A DNA stretch of 64,000 nucleotides from NCBI RefSeq assembly GCF_900324485.2, contig NC_046651.1, forward strand, positions 9,330,605 through 9,394,604, written 5' to 3'. The translations under genes were made by a program, and so were the position numbers. Under the pieces are notes generated by a model, which worked only from the letters and a program-made list of their open reading frames with translations, was not told where the DNA came from and searched no databases. This DNA comes from Mastacembelus armatus. Its lineage: Eukaryota; Chordata; Actinopteri; Synbranchiformes; Mastacembelidae. Shown here piece by piece: positions 13,130 to 37,350 of the stretch; the first letter of the stretch is position 1; each line of letters starts with the position of its first letter.

Positions 13130-13341
13130 GGAGTCCCAAGCTCCAGAGGTGCAGGTTTTGCAGCGCCCGGATTTGTGCAGGCTGGACTGGGAGCAGCAGG
13201 CAGGGGGCGTGTCCGACCCCGGTGCGGCTCTTCCCATTGGTGGACAGCCGTCCTGGTTACCAGCCAACAACACACTGGGCACATGAGAAAACAGCACAGT
13301 TTTAAAGCTAACGGCTAATAAAGTACCGTTTCACATTGACA
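13130..13341 (+). promoter_or_regulatory. katnip: KATNIP promoter and noncoding first exon
   Basis: A short GC-rich island holds an inverted CCAAT box (ATTGG at about 13236), GC-rich motifs and, at 13256-13268, GTTACCAGCCAAC, which resembles an RFX X-box with one poor position in the right half. A donor ACA|GTAAGT closes the first noncoding exon at 13341. The second exon (13907-14022) carries the rest of the 5' UTR and the start codon. The boundary of the core promoter is approximate. Confidence 0.5.
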
Positions 13342-13743
13342 GTAAGTATTTTTCTAATATTTTAAGATACAAGATGAAAAAACAGTTTTGTGTCTTTTCT
13401 TGTTTTTTTTTTTTTACATGCTAAGTCGTTAGCCGTTCGCTTTGTCGTTAGCTTCATTGCTAGCTTAACCTGCCGCTTGCTAGCGGTGCTTCTGCTGTAA
13501 ACCCGGAGTGAATTTATGCGACAAACGAGTAACCTAATGTTAACTAGTAATAGAAAGTGACAGAAAGCCCCAGCAGCTGCAACGTCAACACAATGGACAG
13601 CGGCTAGGATGTTAGCTATTGGACGTTACCACACATCTGTAAACTCCCTGCGCGTACCAGGCATGTTAACGTGCTTAAAACGGGTTTTATCAAGGCCTGG
13701 GTGAAGTATGATGGGGTCAGTTTAGGTTGGAAATTGCGTCTTG

Positions 13744-13750
<7 letters not shown>

Positions 13751-13804
<54 letters not shown>
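13751..13804 (+). repeat. (TG)n microsatellite
   Basis: About 27 uninterrupted TG units lie in the first KATNIP intron, roughly 100 bases upstream of exon 2. Likely length-polymorphic. Confidence 0.95.
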
Positions 13805-13808
<4 letters not shown>

Positions 13809-13936
13809 TTGTGCTGAGTCGCCCGGTGGGTGGGGCGACGTTTTAAACGAGCTGCATACAAGGCAATTTAATGTCACAGGTACATCTCATGTGTGTCCCT
13901 TTGCAGTGATAATCAAACACAACACAGATCTTAGCG

Positions 13937-13981
13937 ATGTCTTTTGAAGCCCCCCTCTGAAATATGGGATAGGAAATGTGA
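13937..13981 (+). promoter_or_regulatory. katnip: Three upstream ORFs in the KATNIP leader
   Basis: In exon 2, before the coding start at 14005, there are three tiny upstream frames: ATG at 13937 (7 codons then TGA), ATG at 13964 (ATG GGA TAG), and ATG at 13976 directly followed by TGA, a minimal start-stop element. Such elements can lower translation of the main frame; the effect here is inferred. Confidence 0.6.
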
Positions 13982-14004
13982 ACAGCATCACCTGCAGCCA
14001 GACA

Positions 14005-26581
<12,577 letters not shown>

Positions 26582-28145
26582 CAGACTGCACAAACAGATC
26601 TGGATTCAGTGTTTGTACAATGTTACGGAGTTGTAGGGAGAAACTATGGCTGACTGTTTTTACCCACTTTCTAATGGGTGATTATTTTGAAAACCTCCTT
26701 TACATTGAGATTACTGGCAATGTGACAGTGGCTCCCATGGTTGTATTACGGTGGGTTTACACACACACATAGGATTCCACTTTATGGTTGGATTAGTCCC
26801 TCTCCCTTTGCTGTGCAAACACAGCCACACATACATGTAACCCTGAACACATACTGTATAGTTGCTCTAGTTGTCCCTCCCATTGTGCCAGGATAAACCT
26901 GAGAGGCTGCATTTTTATCAGCCTCATTATTGTGCCTAGTACTTAACACTTTATCTGTGGCTGCTACTTGTGATTTTTGTGCTGCATATATATTGAATTG
27001 CTGCTTGTGGCATGTAAATACTGGGAAAAAAAAGCTCCAAGGCCACAGAAACACACTGTCACATCAGGATGTGGCTGATGCTACATTTATTAATGAATTT
27101 TATCCACTGACGAGCTTAGACCATCAGCTCTTTGCCTAATCGGTATGAGAACTGACTAACACTCCACCAGTGCACCAACCAACACTAATGCTATGCAGAC
27201 ACTAATTTCTATCTATTAATAATTCATATCTCTTGGCTTATATGTTTCAAGGTCTAATGGTTTCACTTGTGGAAGTGCTTCCAGAGAGGCTTGCACTTTT
27301 GGAAAATTTATATTGATGGCTAAAATGGTAGTTGAAAACATGGCCTAATCAGATGTTTTTTTATAAATCTCAGCTTGAATAAAATGAAAACTGATGCTGT
27401 TCAAAGCCTCAGAGGATGTTAACAGAAATCAACTAGACTTTTTTTGAAATACTCTGTATTTGGCTTGACAAAATTAGGTCAGGATATTTTTTTTTTCTGC
27501 TTAGCATCAGGTAGAAAAACTTTTGCATCAAAGTGACCTTTATGGAAGTTGCCATAAAGCTTTTTGGAGGCAAACATTTGTTGAACTGGCAAAGCTGTTT
27601 TAGGAATTTGGTTGTAAATAGTAGAAAGTATTTGCCAGTTTAGATTTTGAATAGATTCAGAAATAGGCAACTTCTAATATGCAAATACTATAATCTTACC
27701 TCAAAGTAAAGCTTATCTTTAAAAAGGGAAAAAAACTTCATTAGTATAATTGGTAGTTGATGTTGTATTAGTCATTTATTCAATATTTAACTTACTGACT
27801 TGCATGGGAAGTTTCCTCAGCATTAGCTGTCACCATCTAAACTGTTAGGTACTTCTGTTTGGAGAAGTTTTTACTGCGTCATTGAGCCCCAATATAAACT
27901 ATTTCATACTCCTTACACCTGATGGGAGTAATTGTATATGAAATGCAGTTTTATGTATTTAATTTCAATATGTCCTGCAGCAACAATAGTCATTACTCTG
28001 TATCTCTGTCTGCTCTGTGGGGTGGTGGCTATTTTTGTACATGTGACATTTAGTGATTTGAAATATTTAATTATTTTTCTAATCTTGATTAAATCTGTAT
28101 ATTTGATGTAGGTTTATTTGGATGAATAAAATTGTAAAAAAAATA
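26582..28145 (+). other. katnip: 3' UTR of KATNIP with poly(A) signal
   Basis: No further exon is seen. AATAAA at 28125-28130 is followed by an A-rich run and is the best poly(A) signal, giving about 1.55 kb of 3' UTR. The minus-strand AATAAA of COX6B1 lies at 28113-28118, so the two 3' ends probably overlap. Confidence 0.6.
28113..28118 (-). terminator. cox6b1: Poly(A) signal of COX6B1
   Basis: AATAAA on the minus strand, about 360 bases beyond the stop codon. A weaker ATTAAA on the same strand is near 28285-28290. It interleaves with the opposite-strand signal of KATNIP. Confidence 0.5.
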
Positions 28146-28473
28146 TCTCCCACCAGTTTTCTGTAAATGATAAGCTTGTTTTTTTTCATCTGTTGTCATG
28201 AGTGTTCTCAGCTTTGCACCCCAGCTAATGATAAAGAGAAAAAAAAACAAGATAACAGTGCTCCATAAATATATCCTGAGATATTTTAATGCAGAATCTG
28301 CTATACATTTTATATTTGTTAGGAATGACCATTCATTTTCGGTGTGCTCATAGGACAGAGCAGCAATAGTGGAAAGGTGTTGATGGAGCATGTGGTCTCC
28401 CACCACATATACAAACATTTAGCTGAAAAGATTGCATCATCTTTGCAGTCGAACGGCTTTGAAGATGGCAGTC

Positions 28474-29594
28474 TTAGATTTTTCCTGGGAAGGTTCCCTC
28501 TGCTCTCTGGTCATCCCATTTCTGGATCTAAAGGAACACAGTTTTGAGTCAAACGTACTTTGTAACATCAATATAGCTTACTTTTGTTTTGTTGTTGTTC
28601 AGAGTCAAACTTTTTACAAATAGCATAAGTTTTTGCTGTGACCTAAAGTACAACATGCATGGAAGTTTCTGCCCATCAAGAGAAATGCCCCAGCAGTTTT
28701 TCTACCCACTATAATTATGCGTTGATTTAAGAGCCCATATAAGAGAAGCAAAAGCATAACAAGCGATTCTGTGTAATGTATGAAACATATTACTGAAAGT
28801 GGTAATGTGGAAAATCTTGTACCTAGATTCTGGCTTAAGAATACTTAAGCTGGGTTTTTTTTTATAAGGGGGATCTCCTATCTCTAATTTTGGACTCAAA
28901 CTCTTCCTGTTGTTTTGATTCTCAAGACTTAGCAGAGACTCTCAGGAATGTGAGGACCGATAAAGTTGTTTGACCCCTGCTAGACAGACTCAGCCCCTAT
29001 CAGACGGAATACTGTGTAATCAGCAATTACTTTTCAACTGCATGCCTTTGTAAAACAGCTTATATCAAGAAGTTTGAGATGTGATGAAGTATTTACCCAG
29101 GACATGGGGCAAATTGATTTGTAGACCCTCCTGTACCATTCGCAAGGGGTGTTGTCTACTCCTTTAGCATCCAGAGCTTTCTGGCAGCGGTGGTAGTCTA
29201 TTAACAGAGAGACCACAACAATGAACTTTAAAAAAGACCATGGTTTCAAGGGGAAGTATCATTTCAGCCCAGTCAACACACTTTCAAACACCTTAGTGGA
29301 GAGGCTGTATTGGCTTTAGACAAGAGTGTGTTTTACCTGACATTTAGGAGTATTAAGTAATCAGGGGTATAATAATAAGCTAAATAGAGCAAAGTATCTT
29401 TTAAAGGTTTTTTAATTGGTGTTTTACTTTTCATTCAGGAAGGTCTGGAGCCACTGTTGACTGTTTTGACCTTGAGGTGCAGTCTTACCCAGATAGTTGG
29501 ACCAGCAGTTTCTGGTCTGGTTCTGGTTGGGGAATCTGGCATCAAAGGGAGCAGTGCGGTAATTCTCTAGTTTGGCCTTAATGTCCTCAGCCAT
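28474..29594 (-). CDS. cox6b1: Cytochrome c oxidase subunit 6B1
   Basis: Three coding exons on the minus strand, 29489-29594, 29097-29197 and 28474-28527, join in phase to 86 residues, the usual length. The protein begins [18 protein letters not shown], carries [10 protein letters not shown] and ends GTFPGKI. The twin-cysteine CHCH motifs are intact (C-X9-C in CWSNYLDYHRC and C-X10-C in [12 protein letters not shown]), as needed for import and disulfide folding in the intermembrane space by the MIA40 route. COX6B1 sits on the outer face of complex IV and helps hold the dimer. A noncoding first exon ends at 30281 and a leader acceptor TTGACAG lies just before the start codon, so the upstream methionine in the same frame is probably not used. 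A COX6B2-type paralogue cannot be wholly excluded. Confidence 0.95.
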
Positions 29595-30269
29595 TTTCAC
29601 CTCTGTCAAGAGAACATTAGTAGATACTGTGAGGTGCCAAACATAAAGCCTTTTCTGCTTTAGTGGTTAAGTTCAGACATAGTCAGTCATGAGTCAGGTG
29701 TTTTCCCCACATACATCAGTACAGCTATGGATAGGTACCTCCTGAGTACGGCCTAAGGACTGACTTCAGATCTTAGCTGGATTGTTGAAGATATGCACCG
29801 ACTGTGGAGGACTGGAGGACTGCTGCATACAGGGCGACTATGGTATAATCCTTCACTGAGGAAATCTATACCATAAGACTATAGAGCTACCAGTCAAGGT
29901 TCTCATATGTATTTCAGACGCAAATACGTAAATAAAATTAGCAAAACAAAAAAAACATGTTAACTGATATTGGCAGATAGCTTATCAATAGCTTCGATCA
30001 TTCGGCCTTCATTTCCTCATGACACAACTCAGTTTCTCTTTTTTTTTCCACACACACAGGTAAAATCCTGCGTTGTTATTTCATTAGTCTGATTATTATT
30101 GTTCGCCTACACGGTGAAATAAAGTCTGAAATGTTAATTTATAAGCGCAAATTAATGCAATTTCACCGCGCGGCGACTGAGTCTGTCTGGTAACTGTATC
30201 ATCACATATGTGATATATAATATATAATATATATGTGTGAGTAAAAAGAGCAGAGATGGAGTCGTGCAG

Positions 30270-31300
30270 GTGGACGGTACCTTTGAAGCAGCGTTGGGCT
30301 CGAGCTCGCGGTGACTTTCACACCCGACGGTGAACGTGGCTCGTTCCGCGCGCGCCGGGCTCTGAAGCTATTGCAGCCGTGCAGCCCCTTCATAACGATA
30401 TGGCGGACTCAGGTCACATTGGAGAGAGAGAGAGAGGCGCCCGCACGGTCCCGCAGCTCCAGCTGCCGACACCGCGCCGCTTTAAGGGATGTGCGGTGTG
30501 TGTGTGCGTGTGTGAGATGGACCTGAGGGAACCGCGGTTTATTTTTAATCGTGTTTTATTTCACATTTCTCTCAGATGTGAACTTGTCCCGTCGAGGCGG
30601 AAGTATTGTGCCATTTATTGTTTTGTGTGTGCGTGTGCGTGCGTGCGTGTTAATCATTGATAGATGCTTACACGGTGTTAAAAGTATCTCCAGTGCTTTG
30701 CGCGGAGCGGACTTCATGAGGCAGCCGCTCGTCGTTACTCTGCTCCCGCAGTGACTGAGCTTTGGATGTGGAGACATGGTGAGAGCAGACGCTCCGTTTG
30801 GCCAAAACACAGTCGCTTTCTAGGAACTACAGTTATCAGGTCATGTGAGGTGGAGCGGCGACGTGTTGTTGATGAGGCGCGCCAGGTGCATAACAGGGAC
30901 CAGAAGAGCTCGAACCTAATTACAGCAGCCGCTTGGTTATGCGGAGTATGTGCCCTGATGAGCAGATTGACGAGGCACTTTCACACTGACTAAAACCCAC
31001 TGAAATGGTAGAAATTGGGCTTTATGTGACAAATTAACGCCGCTGTAGTGGAGGTTTGTCGTCATGACGACCCGGCAGCGTGCTGTTTGTGCGCCTTTGC
31101 GCGCTCCATGCGGCTCCAGCCCCGTCCCAGAGCCTTTTCCTGCCGTGCGCGGTTAAAACCAGGTACGGCAGGGGGTACGTGCCTCGCGATCCAGCTATTT
31201 CCCTACAAGGACCGACTTTCCATTCCCCAAAATTAATTCAGGAAGGCTGGAGCCTGTCGGCAGGCGTGCGTCACGGTGAACAAATGACGCGCTGAAATTA
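30270..31300. promoter_or_regulatory. CpG-rich island; COX6B1 promoter
   Basis: Base composition changes to GC- and CpG-rich between about 30.28 and 31.3 kb, unlike the AT-rich flanks. The left edge holds a noncoding first exon of COX6B1 with a donor at 30281/30280 (minus strand CAAAG|GTACC). Short TG/CG-rich tracts occur near 30500 and 30630. I found no gene starting to the right from this island, so part of its length is unexplained. Confidence 0.55.
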
Positions 31301-32620
31301 TTTGGGGAGTGAACTGTACGTGACTGACTTCACTATATCCATGGACCGCACATCAGACAGGAGGCAGGATGCGCTTTATTGCGCATGGCAGCTAAAGCAT
31401 TTTCTGCTGCAACGCATTTAAGAGTCTACATTACAACACAAGAGGGCAGCAAAAGGGTTAATTCCATAAAACTATTGTTTTATTTATTTTTATTGTCCAC
31501 AAACTATTGTTTCCTGGATATATGGGGTTACAGAATAAAATTATCTTCTTGCTTTTAGGCTTCCAACTTTCATTTCCACTAAAAGAAACATGTGCCTGGT
31601 ATTTTATACAGAAGACAACACTGCAAATAGACAAAAGCAGTAATTTTAAAATTGTTTAATAATGCTCGAATTCAAATTCAAGTCAGAAAAAAAGCCAGTT
31701 TCAGCTTCAACAAAATGCCCTTCCCCAGGTTCAACGTATTCATGTACAGCAAAAACAAGAAATTCATCTTCACATATCTAACTAATAAAACTCACTAAGA
31801 AAAGAATCAGCCATATAAGGAACTGCATATTCACAGCAACAACACAGTATTATGGTGAATCAGTGATCACTGAGTGGATTGAAGGTTTACTCGGTGTGCC
31901 TCAAAGAGCATCATCAGTTACAGCATCTTGGATTAAGTAAGGACACACAGATCTTGATTATCAGCAGTATCAATAACTAAAAGCCTGCCTTTCGCATACA
32001 TTTGTCAATAGGATTTGTAAAAAAAAATGTACCCACACGGTGTGTACATTAAGGTTGCAAACATTTATCGTATAGTTGTAAAAAATGTACCAAGAACAAA
32101 TGACTGACTGTAAAGCTATTAGGATTTGAAACACAGGAGCTACCACCTGTGGTAGGTGTTTGTTATTTTTAAGTGCGACATACAGTTGCATAGATCCAAA
32201 TAATAATAATCCAGCCTCTGCAATCAAAAATATAAAAAAACAGCACAACTTGGATACATGAAAGTGCTAGAAACAACACAGCAAGGTGTGTCCTAATGAT
32301 CTCAGCAAGAGAGCAAAAATCAGTCTGAGGTGATTGTCAGGGAACAGTAGCCCTTTGGAAACTGGATAAAAATAAACTAGTGATAGTGTTTATGAAGAGG
32401 GTTAATTCCCTGCTTGTCCAGCAGATATGAATAGAAGAATCCTATCAAATAAAGATAATCACATGCCTCAAGAAAAGGGGATTTTTGGTTGTCAGCAGTT
32501 GTATAGTCATAACTAGTGTACAAACTTTGGTTAATAAAGTCGATTTAACCCCCCGTAAGGTACACTGTGCCAAAACAGTTTAACACTGAGGCTGTACTGT
32601 ACATGTTAGACTTGGTCCTT
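31300..32620. other. AT-rich stretch, probably the 3' UTR of FAM234A
   Basis: No coding exon is recognisable. Minus-strand AATAAA sites are present near 31470-31490 (read as TTTATT on the plus strand), so most of this stretch may be the 3' UTR of the minus-strand FAM234A gene. Extent is inferred. Confidence 0.4.
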
Positions 32621-35600
32621 TCACCAGTCGCTGAAGCGGAGTCGGTTGAAGGCCTCTTTGATGTCTTCGTTGGTGTCTGAACCTCCGTCGGTGCCGATAT
32701 GGATCACTTTGCTGTCAGGGACTTCCTGCTTCAGCTTCTGCTTACTGAGGACAACGGTGCCTTCAGCTCCTTCTGTGCTAGGACCTGTCAGCAGAATGTA
32801 GGCAGCATGACGCCCTCGCTCCAGCAGTGTGGCTGAGATAAAAACACAAATACGGTCACACATTGTTGTAGTTAAAAGATATGATTTCAGAGCGTAGGAA
32901 ATTAAAAGGCAAAAATCACCTTTAAATGTTACGATGTGATCCATGACGCTGTTGGACTCGAGGAGGACTTTTGAGTAGAGAGGATGCAGCATGTAAAAAC
33001 GTCGGTCACTAGTTAACGGTACCTGGAAGGAAACGTTTAAGTCATATCAGTGTTCCATAAATCTTTTAAATAGTTAAAGTAAATGAGTGAGAAATCTGCA
33101 ACATGCATCTTTCCATAAGGGAGTGTACTTACTGAAGAGTTGGTCTCTGAGGGAATCAGGCCCCAAAAGACAAAGATTGAGACAGAGTTGGTGGTGTGTA
33201 TTGAGGCAGGTCTTGGTGAATTAGAAGGGACCAAAAAGCTGACTTCCCACAGCACCCCACCAGACTTCCCATCCAGAATAACCACCTATATTAACAGGGG
33301 TACACTTCATGTATGAGTCATATCAAACTCCATATCAGAGGATCTGGACATAGAAAATACAATTTAGGTATCACAGCAGTGTTTGTACATAGATCCAACT
33401 TACCTTCTTTGTAAAATTGCCCACATCCTCCTCAATTACAATATCAAGTAAACCATCTTTGTTAAAATGACCAAAGGAGGGCGCACTAAATAAATGAGAA
33501 GACAAAGAGAAGATTTATTTTATTCCACTTAAAAACAAGTGATGATGGTATTTCTGGCTTTACAAGGAATGACTGTGTGCACTATTTGATTCCCATCCAG
33601 AAACACTGTTTTGGTTTTTGATCTGTTGTTTCATGAGTAAACATTTTAAAAAACACAACTAGTATATTCATTTTTACAGGGAATATAAAACAAACAAACA
33701 GATGAGTTACCTGATGACTGAGCTGGTATTGAACCTCCACTGCAGATTTTGTCCTTTAATTAAAACAACTTCCCTCTCAGTCACAAGCAGCAGGTCAGAT
33801 GAATCATCAGTTTCTTCTGTTCTTACCACTTGTTTAACTGAGTCAGACCTACGAAGTACAAATATTAGCCAAAACCCTGATAACAACAAGCAGATTTGTG
33901 AAATATGTGTTTGTGAAGTAACACAAGCTGAATGTAGCCTTACTTGTAGATAGGTACAAGGCCAGATCTGGCACTGGCATTTTTCTCCCAGTGCTTATCC
34001 TTCTTGAGACCAACCTCCATCCCTGCTTTGGCTTTCGCAGCAATGCTCCACAGTGCCAGTCCGTACAAGCCAGAGTCTGCAAATTAACGTTCTTAGGACA
34101 GACAACCGCTAACATCTGTGTACAATAGTTGTACCAGAACTTGAAGTAAGTTTACTTTTCCTTGTCCTAGTATCAACACAGGAAAACCAAAACCAAGCTG
34201 CTTAAAACTGTGTAAACATAGAATATAATGTAGCCTTTTATTATAACAATAGTGCTTCACACGGTTATGAAAAACAAATAATAAGATGTAAGTCATCTTC
34301 GTAAGTACTTTGATAGAGTACGGCACTCCACCACTGAAGACTGTTAAGTTGCTCTTAATGCAGATATGCAGTAACATGTGAGACTGTTAAAGCTAATTTC
34401 AGATACTAACCTTGTTGGAGCAGTACATAGTAAGCTCCATCTGTCGTGCGATGGAGAAGATGACCGATGGCTGGCTCTGCGGGATCAAGAACCACCACAG
34501 ATCCAATCTGGACTCCCGTCTTCCCTGAGAGGAATACCAGCTCAGTCTGCAGTTACGAAGTGAGACATACTCAATTTAATGCTTTTCATTTTGCAGCTTC
34601 TTCAACAGATTATTTTAGTGCTGAATGTTTTTACTTGAATATATGAATTCTGTTACAGCAGATACACAAATATAATGCGACAACAGCAAACAGCTGTAGT
34701 TGTAATCACGAACATCACTCCAGCGTACCCGCGTGTCCTTTGATGCAACTAGAGCCACATCTCCGACTTTGTCCCCATCCATATCTGGGACACTAAGAAC
34801 AGGCAGGGAGCTGTTCAGACCATGAGGCTGCTGCCACCTGATTTCACCTGTATACCAACACACCGCACAGCAACAGAGCGCTCAATCAGACTGTTGGTCT
34901 TGATTTGATATCAAAAGCTTCAATTTTACTTTAATATAAAAGTTCCTTCTTTACCAGATTTGACAAAATAATTGTAACTCAACGTCCACCAACTAATTTT
35001 TCTCTGAGTATATTGAGATAAACTACAACAATTTTTACAAAAACATTAAAAAGACAAAAAAAACAAAGCAGAGAAATGTCAAAGGTTCTATTCTACACAC
35101 AGAGGCTAAAAGATTTATATGTGTAAAAGACAACAACTTAAGTGTTCTGTCTATTATACATAATGAAAATGTGATGTAATTTATACTATCTGTAATAAAC
35201 AAAGTAATGGGTGACAAACCAGAGTATTTGTCGATGGCTGTGAAATGGTCAGAATGGGACAACAGACAATCCCAGTTTCTGCCTGTTTCTTTCTCCAGAC
35301 CACACTGGGCCCAGAGTAACTCAGGATGCACTGGACGTTCCCACAGGGTCTCTCCATCTGTCCCATCCACTGCTAAAACAAACACACACGGCGAGGGCAG
35401 GCCTGGAAAACACACAGAGTGCTTTTGAATTATAAACAACCGGAATCACATAAAGCCCCATAAAGTGACCAATCCAACTCCTTTTCCTTCATGCTTAAGT
35501 AAAATCCAAACCGAGCGATACCTGCATCAGCACACGTATTGTTCTGACTGCCTTCTCTCATTCTGACGACAAACAGGACATCCATCACCTTGTCGTCACT

Positions 35601-35985
35601 TGCACGTTCAATAGCTAAGAAGTCATAGGTTACTGCGGCAGAGAAACAGAAAAATGTAGTTAGCCCCACATTTCAGGTGCTACTGAGCAGTGAAAAACAC
35701 ACTGTTGTACACACCAGCTTCAGTGAAAGTCCTGTTCCAAGAAATGAGATACTGTGGTCTCACAGGACACGGGATGACGAAAGAGAAGGAAAACACTATG
35801 GTGAGGCAGATGAACAAGGAGAGGAAGAAGACTGCGGTTCGCCAGTGGGTCAGTTTGGCGAAACCCAACACTTCCTTACAACTCTTCTTCTTCAGCTCCG
35901 TTGGTGATGGTCCCGATCCTGTCTCCACACCGTCCTCTCCCCTCTTCAGTGGGTCACCCTCGGTGCCACGGTCTGTGTTCTCCAT
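32621..35985 (-). CDS. fam234a: FAM234A (ITFG3) type II membrane protein
   Basis: Eleven coding exons on the minus strand: 35715-35985, 35522-35632, 35220-35402, 34729-34847, 34411-34546, 33944-34076, 33711-33848, 33404-33485, 33133-33285, 32920-33022, 32621-32832; continuous phase, 546 residues (human 552). A cytosolic N-terminal part of about 49 residues is followed by one membrane segment (about 50-71, AVFFLSLFICLTIVF) and FVIPCP, then an extracellular part. Calcium-site-like FG-GAP motifs recur: ERASDDKVMDVLFV, PDMDGDKVGDVALV and FNKDGLLDIVIEED, as in integrin-alpha-like propellers. Other family blocks are GETLWERPV, VFWGLIPSET and RHAAYILLTGPS, and the C-terminus FNRLRF. The molecular role of the family is not settled. 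It lies head to head with LUC7L. Confidence 0.96.
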
Positions 35986-37350
35986 TGTGGCCTCAGTACA
36001 TTACCGACCCAATGATCTACCTTTCAGGGCAAAGAGCTTAGATTAAAAGTCTGCCTTGACTTAATGATAGTCTTAAATTGGACTCTACAAACACGATTTA
36101 CTAGACAGGGAATATTCCCACTGTGGTGTGTAGTTTGCTCTGTGTCTGTTCCAGTGTGACCTCCAAACCTCCTTTATGTGTCAAAATAACCAACAATAAT
36201 AAACAAAAACTCGCTGGCAGTGTCAGTCCAGCTGTTTGTGGATTTGAGCCTATTCAGACGTGCCAACTGTGACTCCAGAGATTTCACAGCACAAAAACAA
36301 CAAACCCATACTGAACAAGCACCATGTCCCACACTCTGCCGCTTGTTGTCTGGCCACAGGCATATTGGTCCACTGCTAATTATTAGCAATCACAGCAAGC
36401 ATACCTGATGTCAACATTAACATAAATAACCAGCAAATAATAGTAATAAAATAATAACCATACGGTGTTAGCTAAGAAGCCCAAGGTTGATGGTTTCTGT
36501 GAACAGGTCAATGTCGGATATCCGGCTTTATTAGCAAGCTTTGGTTTGGAAAGTCCACGGTCAACACCGGGTTATCTAGTTTGCTAACTTGTTGAACAGA
36601 AGCCTGAGCATAAAAGCAGAAAAAATGGGTAATGTTATCACGAAAGAGACACCGTTTGAATTCCAATAATGAGTTTACACTTGACTAAGTTTTTGTTTTT
36701 TCTTACTTTGCCCTCCCCTGTCGTCTCTTGGTGACTAGCTAACTTCAGGTAGTAGGCCTGACACATATCAACAAAGCTAAAGTTACGTAAATACATCATA
36801 GACAAGCCTACTTTAAACTAGCGTTTTAGTGCCCTGAGTTATGTATAGCAGGTAGCGCGCTCTCGGGGTCAAAGTTGAAGATTTTTAGACTCAAACGATA
36901 TCAAAACCCTGACGTACGACACAAACATTAACATTAATCGAATCTAATCTATTTCAATATTAAATCTATAGTTAGAGGAGCTACCAGGAGATGATGACAC
37001 GAGACTGGCTAATGCCTGAGAGATTAATTTCAGGGCAAAATAATAATGGTTGAGCTACCGGATGGTTCACACCGCTCTGATTGGTTAGTTTACTTTGCAA
37101 AGAAGCGTTGTGATAGGCTGATTGCAGGCTGATGGCCCGCCCCTTAGCAACAGTTAAACGGAACTTCCAAACAACAGACCCTCTCGTCATTTCCGGCGTA
37201 TAAAACGGAAACTGGCCAGTCCACGAAATTGAGAAAACCAGCGGGAGGTGATGCTTGGACGAATAAATAATCAAATAACCTAGCAAAGACACTAAGGAAC
37301 TTTATTCAGCTGCTTATCTGTGTAGCGCTATCGACGGAAGACCCACAACC
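35986..37350. promoter_or_regulatory. Bidirectional promoter region of FAM234A (-) and LUC7L (+)
   Basis: The two start codons are about 1.37 kb apart and divergent, as in human 16p13.3. Near the LUC7L start, at about 37075-37165, there are inverted CCAAT boxes (GATTGG, GATTG), a GC box (CCCGCCCC) and TTAGCAAC, an X-box half-site-like motif. The left part probably contains noncoding exons of FAM234A. No other coding sequence is seen. Confidence 0.6.

Noticed and set aside
13616-13861. Minus-strand frame with a His-Thr repeat
   Set aside because: It comes from reading the (TG)n microsatellite.
29592-29609. Upstream in-frame methionine of COX6B1 (MTEVKMAED)
   Set aside because: An acceptor TTGACAG lies between it and the conserved MAED start, so it would be intronic in the mature mRNA.
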